NCBI GenBank assembly: GCA_035502095.1
Contig: DATJUX010000026.1
Span: 186,001-250,000, forward strand
Length of the DNA: 64,000 nucleotides
Direction of reading: 5' to 3'
Origin: JAKANT01 sp035502095
GTDB lineage: Bacteria > Pseudomonadota > Gammaproteobacteria > Burkholderiales > Burkholderiaceae_F
In this document: in pieces, positions 17,985 through 27,300 of the stretch
Layout of the letters: each line of letters starts with the position of its first letter
How positions within the stretch are numbered: position 1 is the stretch's first letter
The notes under the pieces: model-generated
What the model was told of the DNA's origin: nothing
Databases searched by the model: none
The model's input: only the letters and a program-made list of their open reading frames with translations
Position numbers and translations under genes: made by a program

Positions 17985-18288
17985 ATGCAGAGCCTGATCC
18001 GAGCTCGTCGCAACTTCCTTGCCGTTTCCAGCGCCGGCGTCCTGTCGGCGGCGGCGGTCGCCATGCTCGCGGGCCACGTTGAAGAACCAGGCCGACGTGC
18101 TGACGCTCGCGACCCGCCTCGAGCTGGGCGCGGCCAACGCGTATCTCGGCGTGATCCCCGCTTTCAAGGATGCCAAGCTCGGCCAGGTTGCCGCGCGCCG
18201 CGCCGCCGACGAAGCGATGCACTGGACCGCGCTCAGCGGCGCGCTGTCGCGCGCCCTGCCGTCCAACGCACTTTCGTTCGGAGCCTGA
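17985..18288 (+). pseudogene. Broken Tat-exported ferritin-like protein gene
   Basis: A good GGAGG site precedes an ATG encoding a twin-arginine signal (RARRNFLAV) and hydrophobic core ending at AVAMLAG. After about base 18075 this frame becomes meaningless, while the +1 frame encodes NQADVLTLATRLELGAANAY, then GVIPAFKDAKLG and ADEAMHWTALSGAL, ending SNALSFGA. This is the C-terminal half of ferritin-like domain proteins that follow ECF sigma/anti-sigma pairs in betaproteobacteria. The central part containing the first metal-binding helices is absent, so an internal deletion plus frameshift is inferred. A sequencing error alone would not explain the missing middle. Confidence 0.7.
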
Positions 18289-18379
18289 CTGCGGCGCGGG
18301 CCTGATCGGTCCGCACGAGCCGTGCGTGCAGCGACGCGCCGGCTCGCGTCGTGCACGGGTGGTTATCATCCGCGCACCC

Positions 18380-19426
18380 ATGCCGGCCGCCGGACGACTT
18401 CTCGCGTTGCTTCTCGTGTCGACGGCCGGTATCGCGCTGGCGCAGGAGCCCGCCAAGTCTGAACTCGAGCAGTGCGCGCGCCTCGCCGATCCGAAGGAGC
18501 GGCTGGCATGCTTCGACCGCCTGGTGCCGGCGCCGACTACGACCGAGGAACCGGCGACGCGCGAAACGCCGATGCCGCCCGAAGCACGGGTGTCCGCCGA
18601 GGCGGAACGCGGGAGTTCGTTGATCGGCGAACGCTGGGGCATCGGCATCTTGGACCGCGACAGCCGTTTCGACCTGCGCTCGCACAAGGGTAGCTACCTG
18701 CTGCTCGCCCGCTACAGCAATGCGCCGAACACCCTGCCCACGTCGCCGACCAAGCCGCCGCTATCCGCGCCGCTCGACATCGACCAGACGGAAGCAAAGT
18801 TCCAGCTCAGCTTCAAAGTGAGGCTCGCCGATTTCGAGCACGTCGTCGACGGCGTTCCACCGGCGGCGTTGTGGGTCGGTTACACGCAGCAGAGCCACTG
18901 GCAGGTCTACAACCCCCAGGTTTCGCGACCGTTTCGCGAGACCAACTACGAACCTGAGCTGATGCTCGCGTTCTTTCCGGATCAGACCGCGTTCGGCTGG
19001 CGCTGGCGCCTGCTCGCGCTGGGACTCGACCACCAGAGCAACGGCCAGTCCGATCCGTTGTCGCGCAGCTGGAATCGCGTGTACCTGCTGTTCGGCATCG
19101 AGCGGCCGAACCTCGGCCTGCTGATACGGCCGTGGGTGCGCATCAACGAGGACTACGACCGCGACGACAACCCGGACATCACGCGTTATCTCGGTTACGG
19201 CGACATCACCGCCGTCTATACGCACGGCGACCACACCTACTCGCTGCTCGGGCGCTACAACCCGGCAAGCGGCAAGGGCGCGGTGCAGGCGGCGTGGAGC
19301 TTTCCGCTGCAACGGACCGTGCACGGCTACCTGCAGTTGTTCAGCGGATACGGCGAAAGCCTGATCGACTACAACTGGCGCCAGACAACGATCGGGATCG
19401 GGATCTCGATCAGCGACGCGCTCTGA
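18380..19426 (+). CDS. pldA: Outer membrane phospholipase A1
   Basis: 348 residues with a signal peptide (ending GIALAQ), a short Cys-containing linker (CARLADPKERLACFDRL), and a 12-strand beta-barrel. The catalytic triad of OMPLA is visible: His218 and Ser220 in GLDHQSNGQSD, and Asn232 in SRSWNRVY. The spacing (2 and 12 residues) equals that of E. coli H142, S144 and N156. It hydrolyses phospholipids in the outer leaflet when the outer membrane is perturbed, as a calcium-dependent dimer. The final aromatic-rich strands end in DAL. The start is the Met at the head of the signal peptide. Confidence 0.95.
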   Translation: MPAAGRLLALLLVSTAGIALAQEPAKSELEQCARLADPKERLACFDRLVPAPTTTEEPATRETPMPPEARVSAEAERGSSLIGERWGIGILDRDSRFDLRSHKGSYLLLARYSNAPNTLPTSPTKPPLSAPLDIDQTEAKFQLSFKVRLADFEHVVDGVPPAALWVGYTQQSHWQVYNPQVSRPFRETNYEPELMLAFFPDQTAFGWRWRLLALGLDHQSNGQSDPLSRSWNRVYLLFGIERPNLGLLIRPWVRINEDYDRDDNPDITRYLGYGDITAVYTHGDHTYSLLGRYNPASGKGAVQAAWSFPLQRTVHGYLQLFSGYGESLIDYNWRQTTIGIGISISDAL

Positions 19427-19459
19427 GCACGGGGCGGCCTGCGCAGAGGCGCCGCAGCG

Positions 19460-19951
19460 TCACCCGAGTTCACCCGCCTCGGCCAGCTCGCGGATGCACA
19501 CGACCGTGTCGAGGTCGGCGCTCTTGTAAGCCTGCCTGCGCAGGGCGGTCGTCGCGGCATCGATCTCGTCCGCGTCGTTCGCCGCGGCGCCGTCGTCGAA
19601 CTCGTAGATGAACCGCAGGTAGAACATCTCCGGCTGCGGCTCCTCGATGCGGATCGTCATCCGGCTGGCCGGGAAACGCTCGCACGCCGCGACGTGCGTG
19701 ACGCTGCCCGTCATCGGCGTCAGCACCACGCGGTCGTTGACACGAAACGACCCGAAGTCGAGCGTGCGCGTCAGCTCGAACGCGTCGTGACGCTCGGTCC
19801 GCGTATCGATCGTCGCACCTTGCAGGCCAAGCACGAACCGGGTCGGCTCCTCGGCGCGGCGCACCAGGCCGCGCCAGAGCTGGGTGCGGGAGAGCGGGTC
19901 CAGCAGGGGCATGAGCGGGTCGTTGATCTGGACCAGGTGTTCGAAGTGCAT
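19460..19951 (-). CDS. AtaL-like (DUF1857) SRPBCC-fold protein
   Basis: 163 residues starting MHFEHLVQIND, with TRTQLWRGLVRRAEEP-like and EEPQPEMFYLRFIYEFD blocks characteristic of the AtaL-like/DUF1857 family, which has a START/SRPBCC-type helix-grip fold for small hydrophobic ligands. No catalytic assignment is possible. It is a monocistronic gene on the minus strand, convergent with pldA and divergent from the lipoprotein gene that follows. Confidence 0.75.
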   Translation of the reverse strand: MHFEHLVQINDPLMPLLDPLSRTQLWRGLVRRAEEPTRFVLGLQGATIDTRTERHDAFELTRTLDFGSFRVNDRVVLTPMTGSVTHVAACERFPASRMTIRIEEPQPEMFYLRFIYEFDDGAAANDADEIDAATTALRRQAYKSADLDTVVCIRELAEAGELG

Positions 19952-20121
19952 TGGGTCGGTGCGAGCGGAATCTTCGGGACTTCATTAGCGCCGGACCCCG
20001 GCCGAGTCAAGGGCGGGTGCGCTCGGCGACACCGGTTCCCCGCACCAGGGAAGGGATTTAACCCCGAAACGGGACTCCGCCCGTTACTAGCAGCCATGCC
20101 CGTCCAACAAGGAGAACCGAA

Positions 20122-20916
20122 ATGCACTTGCGCACCCTTGCACTCCTGGCGGCCACCGCGCTGTCGGCTTCATGTTCCGCCGCCCGTATGCCGCCGCCCG
20201 ACATCGCGGCGGGAAGCCTCGCGCAGATCGAGGTCGTCGATCGCGCCACCGGAACGACGCTCCCCGTCTACTGGCACCTCGGCGAACGCTGGATCGCGGG
20301 CACGCCGGGACACCGCTACGCAATCGCGGTGCGCAATCGCAGCAACGGCCGCGTCCTCACGGTGATCGCGGTCGACGGCGTCAACGCCATCTCCGGCGAG
20401 ACGGCGGCGTGGAGCCAGACCGGCTACGTGCTCGATGCCGGGCGCAGCTTCGACATCCGCGGCTGGCGCAAGAGCCAGGAACAGGTGGCGGCGTTTGAGT
20501 TCACCGCCCTCGACAAGTCGTACGCGGCCCGCACCGGGCGTCCCGAGAACGTCGGCGTCATCGGCGTCGCGGTGTTTCGCGAGGCGGCGCGTGCCGAGAT
20601 CGCCCCGCCGGCACAGGCGCCCGCGGCCAACAGCAACGAGGCGGCGGGCGCGCCGCGCGAGCGCGACGAGGCCAGCGCAAGCGCGCGCGCCGATTCGCGC
20701 CTTGGCACAGGACATGGGCAACGCGAGACATCGCGCGTCACGTACACCGATTTCGAGCGCGCCCGCAGCACGCCCGACGAGATCGTCACGATCCGCTACG
20801 ACAGTCGCGAGAACCTGCTGGCGATGGGTGTAATCCCGCGGCCGCGCCTGCCGGCGCCGGCGCCCAATCCGTTTCCGAACTCCGAATCCGGGTTCGTGCC
20901 CGACCCGCCGCGATGA
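20122..20916 (+). CDS. Putative lipoprotein of unknown function
   Basis: 264 residues. A lipobox-like ALSASC ends the signal peptide, so the mature protein may be lipid-anchored. The domain from about 30 to 155 is beta-rich (IEVVDRATGTTLPVYWHLGE, then HRYAIAVRNRSNGRVLTVIA, then VDGVNAISGETAA). It continues to a low-complexity Ala/Glu/Arg region and a Pro-rich tail (LPAPAPNPFPNSESG). AAGGAG ten bases upstream supports the ATG. I do not recognise the family with certainty. It stands 58 bp before a second ECF sigma operon and could be part of the same regulon or a sensor of it. Confidence 0.75.
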   Translation: MHLRTLALLAATALSASCSAARMPPPDIAAGSLAQIEVVDRATGTTLPVYWHLGERWIAGTPGHRYAIAVRNRSNGRVLTVIAVDGVNAISGETAAWSQTGYVLDAGRSFDIRGWRKSQEQVAAFEFTALDKSYAARTGRPENVGVIGVAVFREAARAEIAPPAQAPAANSNEAAGAPRERDEASASARADSRLGTGHGQRETSRVTYTDFERARSTPDEIVTIRYDSRENLLAMGVIPRPRLPAPAPNPFPNSESGFVPDPPR

Positions 20917-20974
20917 ACCGCTGATCGCCGATGCCGCTGCCGCGGCGCTCGCCGGCGCCGCGATAATCCCGCGC

Positions 20975-21550
20975 ATGGACGGTTCAAGTTCGGACGAGGC
21001 GCTGATGGCCGCGTACCAGGGCGGCGATGCGCGTTCGTTCGCCTTGCTGTTCGAGCGGTACGAGCGTCCGGTCTTCCGTTTCCTGCGCCGTTCCCTGGGC
21101 GATGCGGCAGCGGCCGACGATCTGCTGCAGGAGGTCTGGCTGGCCGTGGTGCGCAGCGCGCCGGGATACGTGCCAAGGGCCAAGTTCACGACCTGGCTGT
21201 TCACGATCGCGCGCAGCAAGCTGATCGATCATTGGCGCTCCGCGACACCGATGGTGAGCCTGGACGCGGAAGCGGCGAACGATTCCGAGGCGACGCTGCT
21301 CGACGGCATCGCGGCCGCGCCCAGCGTGCAGCCCGAGGTGCAGGTCATGTCGCGGGCGCAGGCGCGGGCGTTCGTCGCCGCGGTGGAGGCCCTGTCGCCA
21401 GTCCAGCGCGAGGCATTCCTGCTGCACGCTGAAGGCGACATGACGGTCGAAGAGGTCGCACAGGCGACCGGCGTCGGTTTTGAAACGGCAAAGAGCCGCC
21501 TGCGCTATGCATTCGGCAGACTGCGGGCGGCAATGGAGGTATGGCAATGA
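20975..21550 (+). CDS. ECF-family RNA polymerase sigma factor (second)
   Basis: 191 residues with sigma region 2 (AAADDLLQEVWLAVVRSAPGY, then FTTWLFTIARSKLIDHWR) and region 4 (LSPVQREAFLLHAEGDMTVE, then TGVGFETAKSRLRYAFGRLR). It is not closely similar to the other ECF factor in this window and should direct a different regulon. Its stop codon overlaps the start of the downstream membrane protein, which is the likely anti-sigma. There is no recognisable -35/-10 in the 58 bp upstream. Confidence 0.92.
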   Translation: MDGSSSDEALMAAYQGGDARSFALLFERYERPVFRFLRRSLGDAAAADDLLQEVWLAVVRSAPGYVPRAKFTTWLFTIARSKLIDHWRSATPMVSLDAEAANDSEATLLDGIAAAPSVQPEVQVMSRAQARAFVAAVEALSPVQREAFLLHAEGDMTVEEVAQATGVGFETAKSRLRYAFGRLRAAMEVWQ

Positions 21551-22548
21551 ATCACGGCGAAACGAACACCCGCGACTCCGGGGTGCTCGGCGCCTATCGC
21601 GCGGCATCCGAAATCCTGGACGAACAGCCGCAACCGGGGACGCGCGCCGCGATCCTCGCCGCGGCCGCACGGGCGGTCGATGCACAACCGCGCGACGCGG
21701 CAACCGGGGTCATGTCGCGGCGGTCTGCGCAACGAAAGCGGATGGCACCCGGGCCCTCGAAGCGGCCGCTTGCCCTGGTTGCGTCGTTCCTCGCCGGCAC
21801 GATCGTCATCGTGTTTGCGACCCAGACGACCCGGCATCAACAGGCCACGCACGAACCCGCCGGCGCCCAAGTGAAGGTTCCCGAGCAGCAGCCGGCGCAA
21901 GTCGCGATGACGAACATCGAAAAGGACACCGACGCGCGGCGCGTCGCCACGCCGGAGCCCGCGCGCGCGGCCGCGTCGACACCCGAGGAGGCCAAGGTCG
22001 AAGCCGTGCCACCGCAGGTCGCCGCCAGGCGACCCGAAAAGCAACTGGCTGCGCCCGTGGCGCCAGCCGTGCCGCCCGCCGCAGAGCCGCCAGCTTCGAC
22101 CGCGCGGATCCGGCAGCAGGGGGCGGCGGATACGCTCGCGGTGGCCCGCGAGCGGGCTTCGCGCTCGGAGGAAGCGGTCGTCGCCGCAGGGGCCGCGGCG
22201 GCACCTCCCGCGGCGGTCGCCGCCGCACCCGCGCCGGCCCTGGCTGCGCCGTCCGCGAAGGAAAGCGAAAGCACCAACCAGGTCGCGCTCGCACATGACG
22301 AACGACCCGCGCGCGCGGCGGACATGTCCGCCCAGGGCAGGCTTGCGAAGGCGAAGCCGGTCGAGCGCACCGTCGCGATCGCCGAGCCGAACGTCGAGAA
22401 CGATCCGGCGCGCTGGATCGAACGCATCATCGCGTTGCGCGACGCCGGGCACGATGAGGATGCCGACCGCGAACTCGCCCGGCTGCGCGAACGCTATCCA
22501 GACGTGAAGGTGCCGCCGAACGCGCTGCCGCGCGCCGGAACACGCTGA
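21547..22548 (+). CDS. Probable membrane anti-sigma/regulatory protein
   Basis: 333 residues: a cytosolic N-terminus of about 72 residues with a helix typical of anti-sigma modules (GVLGAYRAASEILDEQ, then GTRAAILAAAARAV), one membrane helix at about 74-91 (LALVASFLAGTIVIVFAT), a long Ala/Pro/Glu-rich disordered periplasmic stretch, and a small C-terminal helical domain (PARWIERIIALRDAG, then ADRELARLRERYPD). GGAGGT sits six bases before the ATG at 21547, which overlaps the sigma stop (ATGA). The role as anti-sigma comes from position and topology; no zinc motif is present. Confidence 0.78.
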   Translation: MNHGETNTRDSGVLGAYRAASEILDEQPQPGTRAAILAAAARAVDAQPRDAATGVMSRRSAQRKRMAPGPSKRPLALVASFLAGTIVIVFATQTTRHQQATHEPAGAQVKVPEQQPAQVAMTNIEKDTDARRVATPEPARAAASTPEEAKVEAVPPQVAARRPEKQLAAPVAPAVPPAAEPPASTARIRQQGAADTLAVARERASRSEEAVVAAGAAAAPPAAVAAAPAPALAAPSAKESESTNQVALAHDERPARAADMSAQGRLAKAKPVERTVAIAEPNVENDPARWIERIIALRDAGHDEDADRELARLRERYPDVKVPPNALPRAGTR

Positions 22549-22636
22549 GACGAGGGCGCCGGCCCCGCTCAAGTTCTGCACGCGCGGTGCCGATATCGGG
22601 TACAGGCGGCGCCTGTCCGCATCGCCGAGCCTTTCC

Positions 22637-22822
22637 ATGCTCAAGTTCGCGTTCGCCGTTGGAGTCGTTGCCGAGTGGATCACCGGGCCGGAGGTCACCT
22701 CGGGGCCGGCCTTTGCCATGGCGGTGACGCGGGCGCTCATGGCAACCCTGGCCGCTTGGATGGCGCTCGAAGTTCTGCGCGCCGTCGTCCGCGCCGTCCA
22801 GACCCTCGACGACAAGGCCTGA
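22637..22822 (+). CDS. Possible small membrane protein
   Basis: A 61-residue frame in an otherwise empty 284-bp gap. It has a hydrophobic start (LKFAFAVGVVAEWI) and a second amphipathic/hydrophobic helix (ALMATLAAWMALEVLRAVVR), ending in a charged tail TLDDKA. There is no good ribosome site before the ATG and I know no family for it. It may be real, following the sigma operon, or a chance frame in GC-rich DNA. Confidence 0.35.
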   Translation: MLKFAFAVGVVAEWITGPEVTSGPAFAMAVTRALMATLAAWMALEVLRAVVRAVQTLDDKA

Positions 22823-22832
22823 TCGGCGACGC

Positions 22833-24248
22833 TCAGGGAAGCGGTTCGACGTCGAGTCGTCCCGCGCCGGCCTGGGCGACCGCCTGGCGCGCGATCCGGT
22901 ACGCATCGACGTCGAAGACCCGCGCAGCCTGCCGCGCGAGCGGCAACGCCGCCTCGAGCGTGCGGACGCTGCCGAGCCAGCACCAGCGGTCGAACACGTG
23001 CCAGTCTTCGCGCCGGTTCTCGGCGTTGGTTTCGACGAGCGCGATGGCGCCCCGGTAGGGCCAGGCGGGAATGCGCAGCGGCTCGACCGCCAGCGCCACG
23101 CGCGCGGCGTGATCGGCGGCGCTTTCTGCGCCGACGCAGCAGCCGCGACAGCGCCGGAGCTGGAAGTTGAAGCACGGTGCGTCCGATGGCGCGCGCCGGC
23201 TGCGCGATTCGAGCCGCAGCGCCTTCAAACACAGCGTGTGGTCCGAGGCAATGTCGCGCAGGCGCCGGCGTGCGCTCGCGCGCGACCCGAAGGGTCCGAA
23301 CATGGCCGGCAAGCGATCGAGCGGTGCGTCCGCGGCGCGCACCATGTGCGGCCGGCCGAGCGCGTCGACCTCGACCAGCACGGCGTGCGCGCGCAGGCGC
23401 AGCGCGATGTTGTGCGCGGGCAGGCGCGTCTTGACCAGCTCCGCCTCGCGCAGCAGCGCACCGATCGGGCCGGCCGTTTCCTCCCATTCGATCCGCCGCA
23501 CCTCCTGGGCAAGGCGCGCGTCGGTCGCGTTCGCGTGGTCGGCGTTGAAGTGTCCGCAGATGCGCGCGCGCAGGTCGACGCTCTTGCCGATGTAGATCGG
23601 ATGCGTGTTCAGCCCGAAGAAAAGGTACACGCCGGGCACCGGTGGCACTTCATCCAGCGCCTCCGGGGGCAGGAAGGCCGGCGTCGCCGGACGTGCCAGG
23701 AGCCGCTCGACGGTGCTTTCGATCTCCTCCCGCCCGCGCATGTCCACCAGCCGCTGCAGGAACCGCCAGAGCACGCGGGCGTCGCCGAGGGCGCGATGGC
23801 GCACCTCGCCGTCGAGGCTGAAACGCTCGATGATCGCGTCGAGCGTGTGCGGACCGCGATCCGGATACAGCAGGCGCGACAGCCGCACCGTGCAGAGCGT
23901 CGGTGCGCGCCACGCGAGGCCGCAGCGCGAGAACTCGGCGCGCAGGAAACCGTAGTCGAAGCGCACGTTGTGGGCGACGAATACGGCGTCGTGCAGCTTC
24001 GCGGCGAGATCGGGCGCGATGTCCCGGAAGGACGGCGCCGCCCGCACCATCTCGTTGCTGATGCCCGTGAGCCACTGGATCTCGCTCGGGATCGGCACGC
24101 CCGGATTGACCAGCGACGACCACTCCGTCACGCGCAGGTCGTCGCCGTCGGCCTCGACGGCAACCAGCCCCACTTCGGTCACGCGCTCGCGCGCCGGCGA
24201 GGAACCGGTGGTCTCGACGTCGACGAAGCAGACACGGGGCGCGAACAT
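22833..24248 (-). CDS. DnaQ-like 3'-5' exonuclease fused to GIY-YIG (Cho/UvrC-like) nuclease
   Basis: 471 residues. The N-terminal DEDDh exonuclease domain shows FVDVETTG, AHNVRFDYGFLR and HRALGDARVL, the acidic and His residues that bind two metals. From about residue 205 a GIY-YIG domain follows (PGVYLFFGLNTHPIYIGKSV, then LRARICGHF), as in UvrC N-termini and E. coli Cho. Near 365-385 a cysteine cluster (CFNFQLRRCRGCC) is similar to the one in Cho. The protein should incise and trim DNA during nucleotide excision repair, or process flaps. It is a known fusion in some bacteria. It is a single gene; a palindromic repeat lies upstream. Confidence 0.88.
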   Translation of the reverse strand: MFAPRVCFVDVETTGSSPARERVTEVGLVAVEADGDDLRVTEWSSLVNPGVPIPSEIQWLTGISNEMVRAAPSFRDIAPDLAAKLHDAVFVAHNVRFDYGFLRAEFSRCGLAWRAPTLCTVRLSRLLYPDRGPHTLDAIIERFSLDGEVRHRALGDARVLWRFLQRLVDMRGREEIESTVERLLARPATPAFLPPEALDEVPPVPGVYLFFGLNTHPIYIGKSVDLRARICGHFNADHANATDARLAQEVRRIEWEETAGPIGALLREAELVKTRLPAHNIALRLRAHAVLVEVDALGRPHMVRAADAPLDRLPAMFGPFGSRASARRRLRDIASDHTLCLKALRLESRSRRAPSDAPCFNFQLRRCRGCCVGAESAADHAARVALAVEPLRIPAWPYRGAIALVETNAENRREDWHVFDRWCWLGSVRTLEAALPLARQAARVFDVDAYRIARQAVAQAGAGRLDVEPLP

Positions 24249-24296
24249 GGGCCGTGAGGATAGCCAACCGCGCCCGTCGTGCCACCGGAGTCTGTG

Positions 24297-24358
24297 GACG
24301 CGGATTTGCGCGGATGAACGCGGATAAGGCGAAAGAGTGATCCGCGTGAATCCGCGTC
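24297..24358. repeat. Palindromic intergenic repeat built of CGCGGAT units
   Basis: Between the DnaQ-like gene and the end of the ABC/M1 gene. Three CGCGGAT units (24299-24305, 24309-24315, 24319-24325) on the left are mirrored by two ATCCGCG units on the right. GACGCGGATT at 24297-24306 is the exact complement of AATCCGCGTC at 24349-24358, and an inner ACGCGGAT/ATCCGCGT pair encloses a 14-base AT-richer loop. Similar elements are common between genes in many betaproteobacteria (recalled, not searched). It could act as a transcript-end hairpin. Confidence 0.65.
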
Positions 24359-24390
24359 AATGCCTTTGACTCGGACCTCGCCTCGCGTTC

Positions 24391-27300
24391 CTACTCCACC
24401 CGCGCGATGTTGTCGTCCGAGTTGCGATCGATGCGCTTGTTGTACGGGTCGACCCCGGCGAATTTCGGCGGCTTGTCGACGGTGACGGTGATGCTCTGCT
24501 TGCCGGTGCGGATCGCCCGGCGCCCGAAGAGCAGTACCGAATCGGCGTTGAAGTCCTTCTTGCCCGGTTCCGCGGTAAAGACGCCGACATCGAATGGCTC
24601 GTCCAGCGGCGCCTCGGTCTCCTTGCCCTGGCCGTCGGCGTAGAGCTTGCGCGCCTCCACCTCGAGCGTCACGTCGTAGCGACCGTCGTCGCGCTGGTGC
24701 GCGCGGGCGGCGGTCGTCTTGACGTCGACCAGCGTGATGCGCTCGAACAGGTCGGTGATCAGCGCGTCGTGCTCCGGGCCGGCCTCCTCGCGCAGCAACC
24801 GGAGGAAATCGAGCGAGGAGGGATAAGGCGCGGCCTTGAAGGCATGCTCCTGGAGAAAACGCGCGAGCGCGCGGTTGACCTTGTCTTCGCCGACCACTTC
24901 CTTGAGCCAGTACATCGCCAGCGTGCCCTTCTGATAATGGATGTACGGCTGGTCCTCGACCCGTGCCAGCGGCAGTTCCTCCACCACCTCGCCGCCGCGC
25001 GAGCGCAGGTAGCGGTCGAGTTCGTATTTCAGGAACCGCCGCACCTGCTCCCGCCCATACATTCTTTCCATCACGAGCAGCGCCGAGTACTGGGCGAACG
25101 TCTCCGAAAGCATCGTCGCGCCCTGCTTGTCGGCGCCGACCACCTGGTGCGCCCACCATTGGTGACCGACCTCATGGGCCGTGACGTACGTCACGAGGTC
25201 GATCTTCTCGCGATCGTGCGCATCGACGATGAAGCCGATCGCCTCGGAATACGGGATGGTGTTGGCGAAGGACTGCGCGAACGTCGCGTACGCGGGGAAT
25301 TCCAGCACGCGCGCCTGGTTGAACTGGTACGGCGAGAAGACCGCGCTGAAGAGCTCGAGCGAGGTCTTCATCGCCGCCAGCATGCGATCGACGTTGTAGG
25401 CGTGTGCGGGGTGGTAGTAGACGGCGAGATCGACCGGGCCGGCCGGAAGCTGGATGCGCTCGGTCCTGACCGCGTAGCGGGCCGACTGCAGCGAGAAGAG
25501 GTTGAGGATCGGCGCGTCGGTCACGAAACGCGCGATGCGGCGCCCGCCGCTCTCCGTTTCCCCCACCTTGCGGCCCGGTGCGATCGGCACCTGGTCGGCG
25601 TCGGTCGAGAACGTGATGTCGGCGCTGACGAAATCGCTGTCGTGGCGCAGGTAGTTGTGCGCGCTCGCCGCCGCATCCTCGAGCTTCGCCATGCGCAGGT
25701 TCGGATCCAGTCCGTACTTGCGCCGCCTGCTGCGATCGCGCAGCAGGCGGTCGCGCTCCATGCCGAACGCGGGCGTGATCTCGGTGTTGTCGAGGAAGGT
25801 GCCGTTGGCCACGATGCGGGTGAGCGGCCGCCCGTTCGGAAAGCCGCGCTCTTCGAGCGTGGTGGCGAACACGACCGAGCGCTTCGCGTGCACGCCGAGC
25901 GGCGGATCGAACTTGTAGATGCGATACGAAAAATCCTTGTACTCCTTCTGCAGCGTCGCGCCGTCGATCGACAACTCATCGAGCCGCAGGCGCGGATCCC
26001 AGCGCACGTGCACGTCGTTCATCGGCGCGCCGCTGCGGTTTTCGATCGTGTAGGTCCCGTGCGTGACGGCGCGCACCGCGCGCGGGAAAAGGTCGACCTG
26101 CAGCCTGATGTCGGTGATGCGCGGCGGCTCGATGTTCTCGAACTGCAACAGCGCCTTCTCGTAGTCGGCAAGGTGGCGTTCTTCGTCGGGTTCGCTGCGA
26201 TAGACGTTGAGAACGTTGGTGTTGTAGTAGGTCCATGCGCTGGCGCCGAACGCGACGGCGACCGCGACCGCGGCGGCGCCGCCGGCCGGTCCGTTGACGC
26301 GGTCCGGCAGCCGGCGCAGGCGCGGCAGCAGCCGCAGGTCCGCGCCGCGGCGCCACAGCCAGTAGGCGAGCAATGCAAGCAGGGTGGCGACCGCCGACCA
26401 GTAGACCTGCAGCCATGCCTGCCCGATCCAGAACCGCCCGCTTCCGTTCATGTCCGACAGCGGCACCGGTGGCGTCTGGGCGAAGTTGTACAGGCGATGG
26501 CCGAAGCCCAGGTTCTCGAGCGTGACGCTGGCGACGATGTAAACCAGCATCACCGCCCAGCCGAGGAACTTGTGCGGCACGATGGCCTGCACGAAGACGG
26601 CGAGCACGGCGAATTGCGCGAACCCGACGAGGTTCGGCAGGAGATACCAGTCGATGTACCGCCCGAGCTCGAAAACGAAGTAGCCCTTGAGCACCTGCAC
26701 GGCGAGCGCGGTGACGATCGAGGCGGCCATCGTGGCCGCGAGGACGAGCACGATGGCGACGATCTTCGGCGCAACGTGCGCCCAGTCCGGCGCCGGTGTC
26801 GCGTCGACGATCTCGTGCATGCGCTGCTGGCGGTCGCGCCACACCAGCTCGCCCGCGTAGTAGATCGCGACCATCAGCGGGATGATCGTGAAGGAGCCCT
26901 GCAGCCGGTCCACCATGATGCGCGTGACCGGGAACACGTCGGTGCCGAGGATCGAGGTCGCGAACCAGAGCGCGGCAAGCGAATTGAGCACGCCGATGCC
27001 GAGCAGGACGAAGAAAGCCGGACTGCGGAACACGAACGCCATGTCGAAGCGCGCCAGCGCCAGCAGCTGCCGCCATGCCGTTCCCGGGCCGAAGCGCGTC
27101 GTGAGCTCGACCGGTTGCCCGCCGGCGGGCGGCTGCGTCTCCGGCTCGGTGCGACCTTTCCGCTCGAAACCGCCGCCGCGCGTCTCGAAGCGGAAGCGCC
27201 CGTACGCGAACGCGAACAGGCCGAAAGAGATGGCAAGCCACAACGCTCGGTTGGCGAGCAACGGACCCGCGATGCGCGGCAGCAGCGTGTTGCGTTCGCT

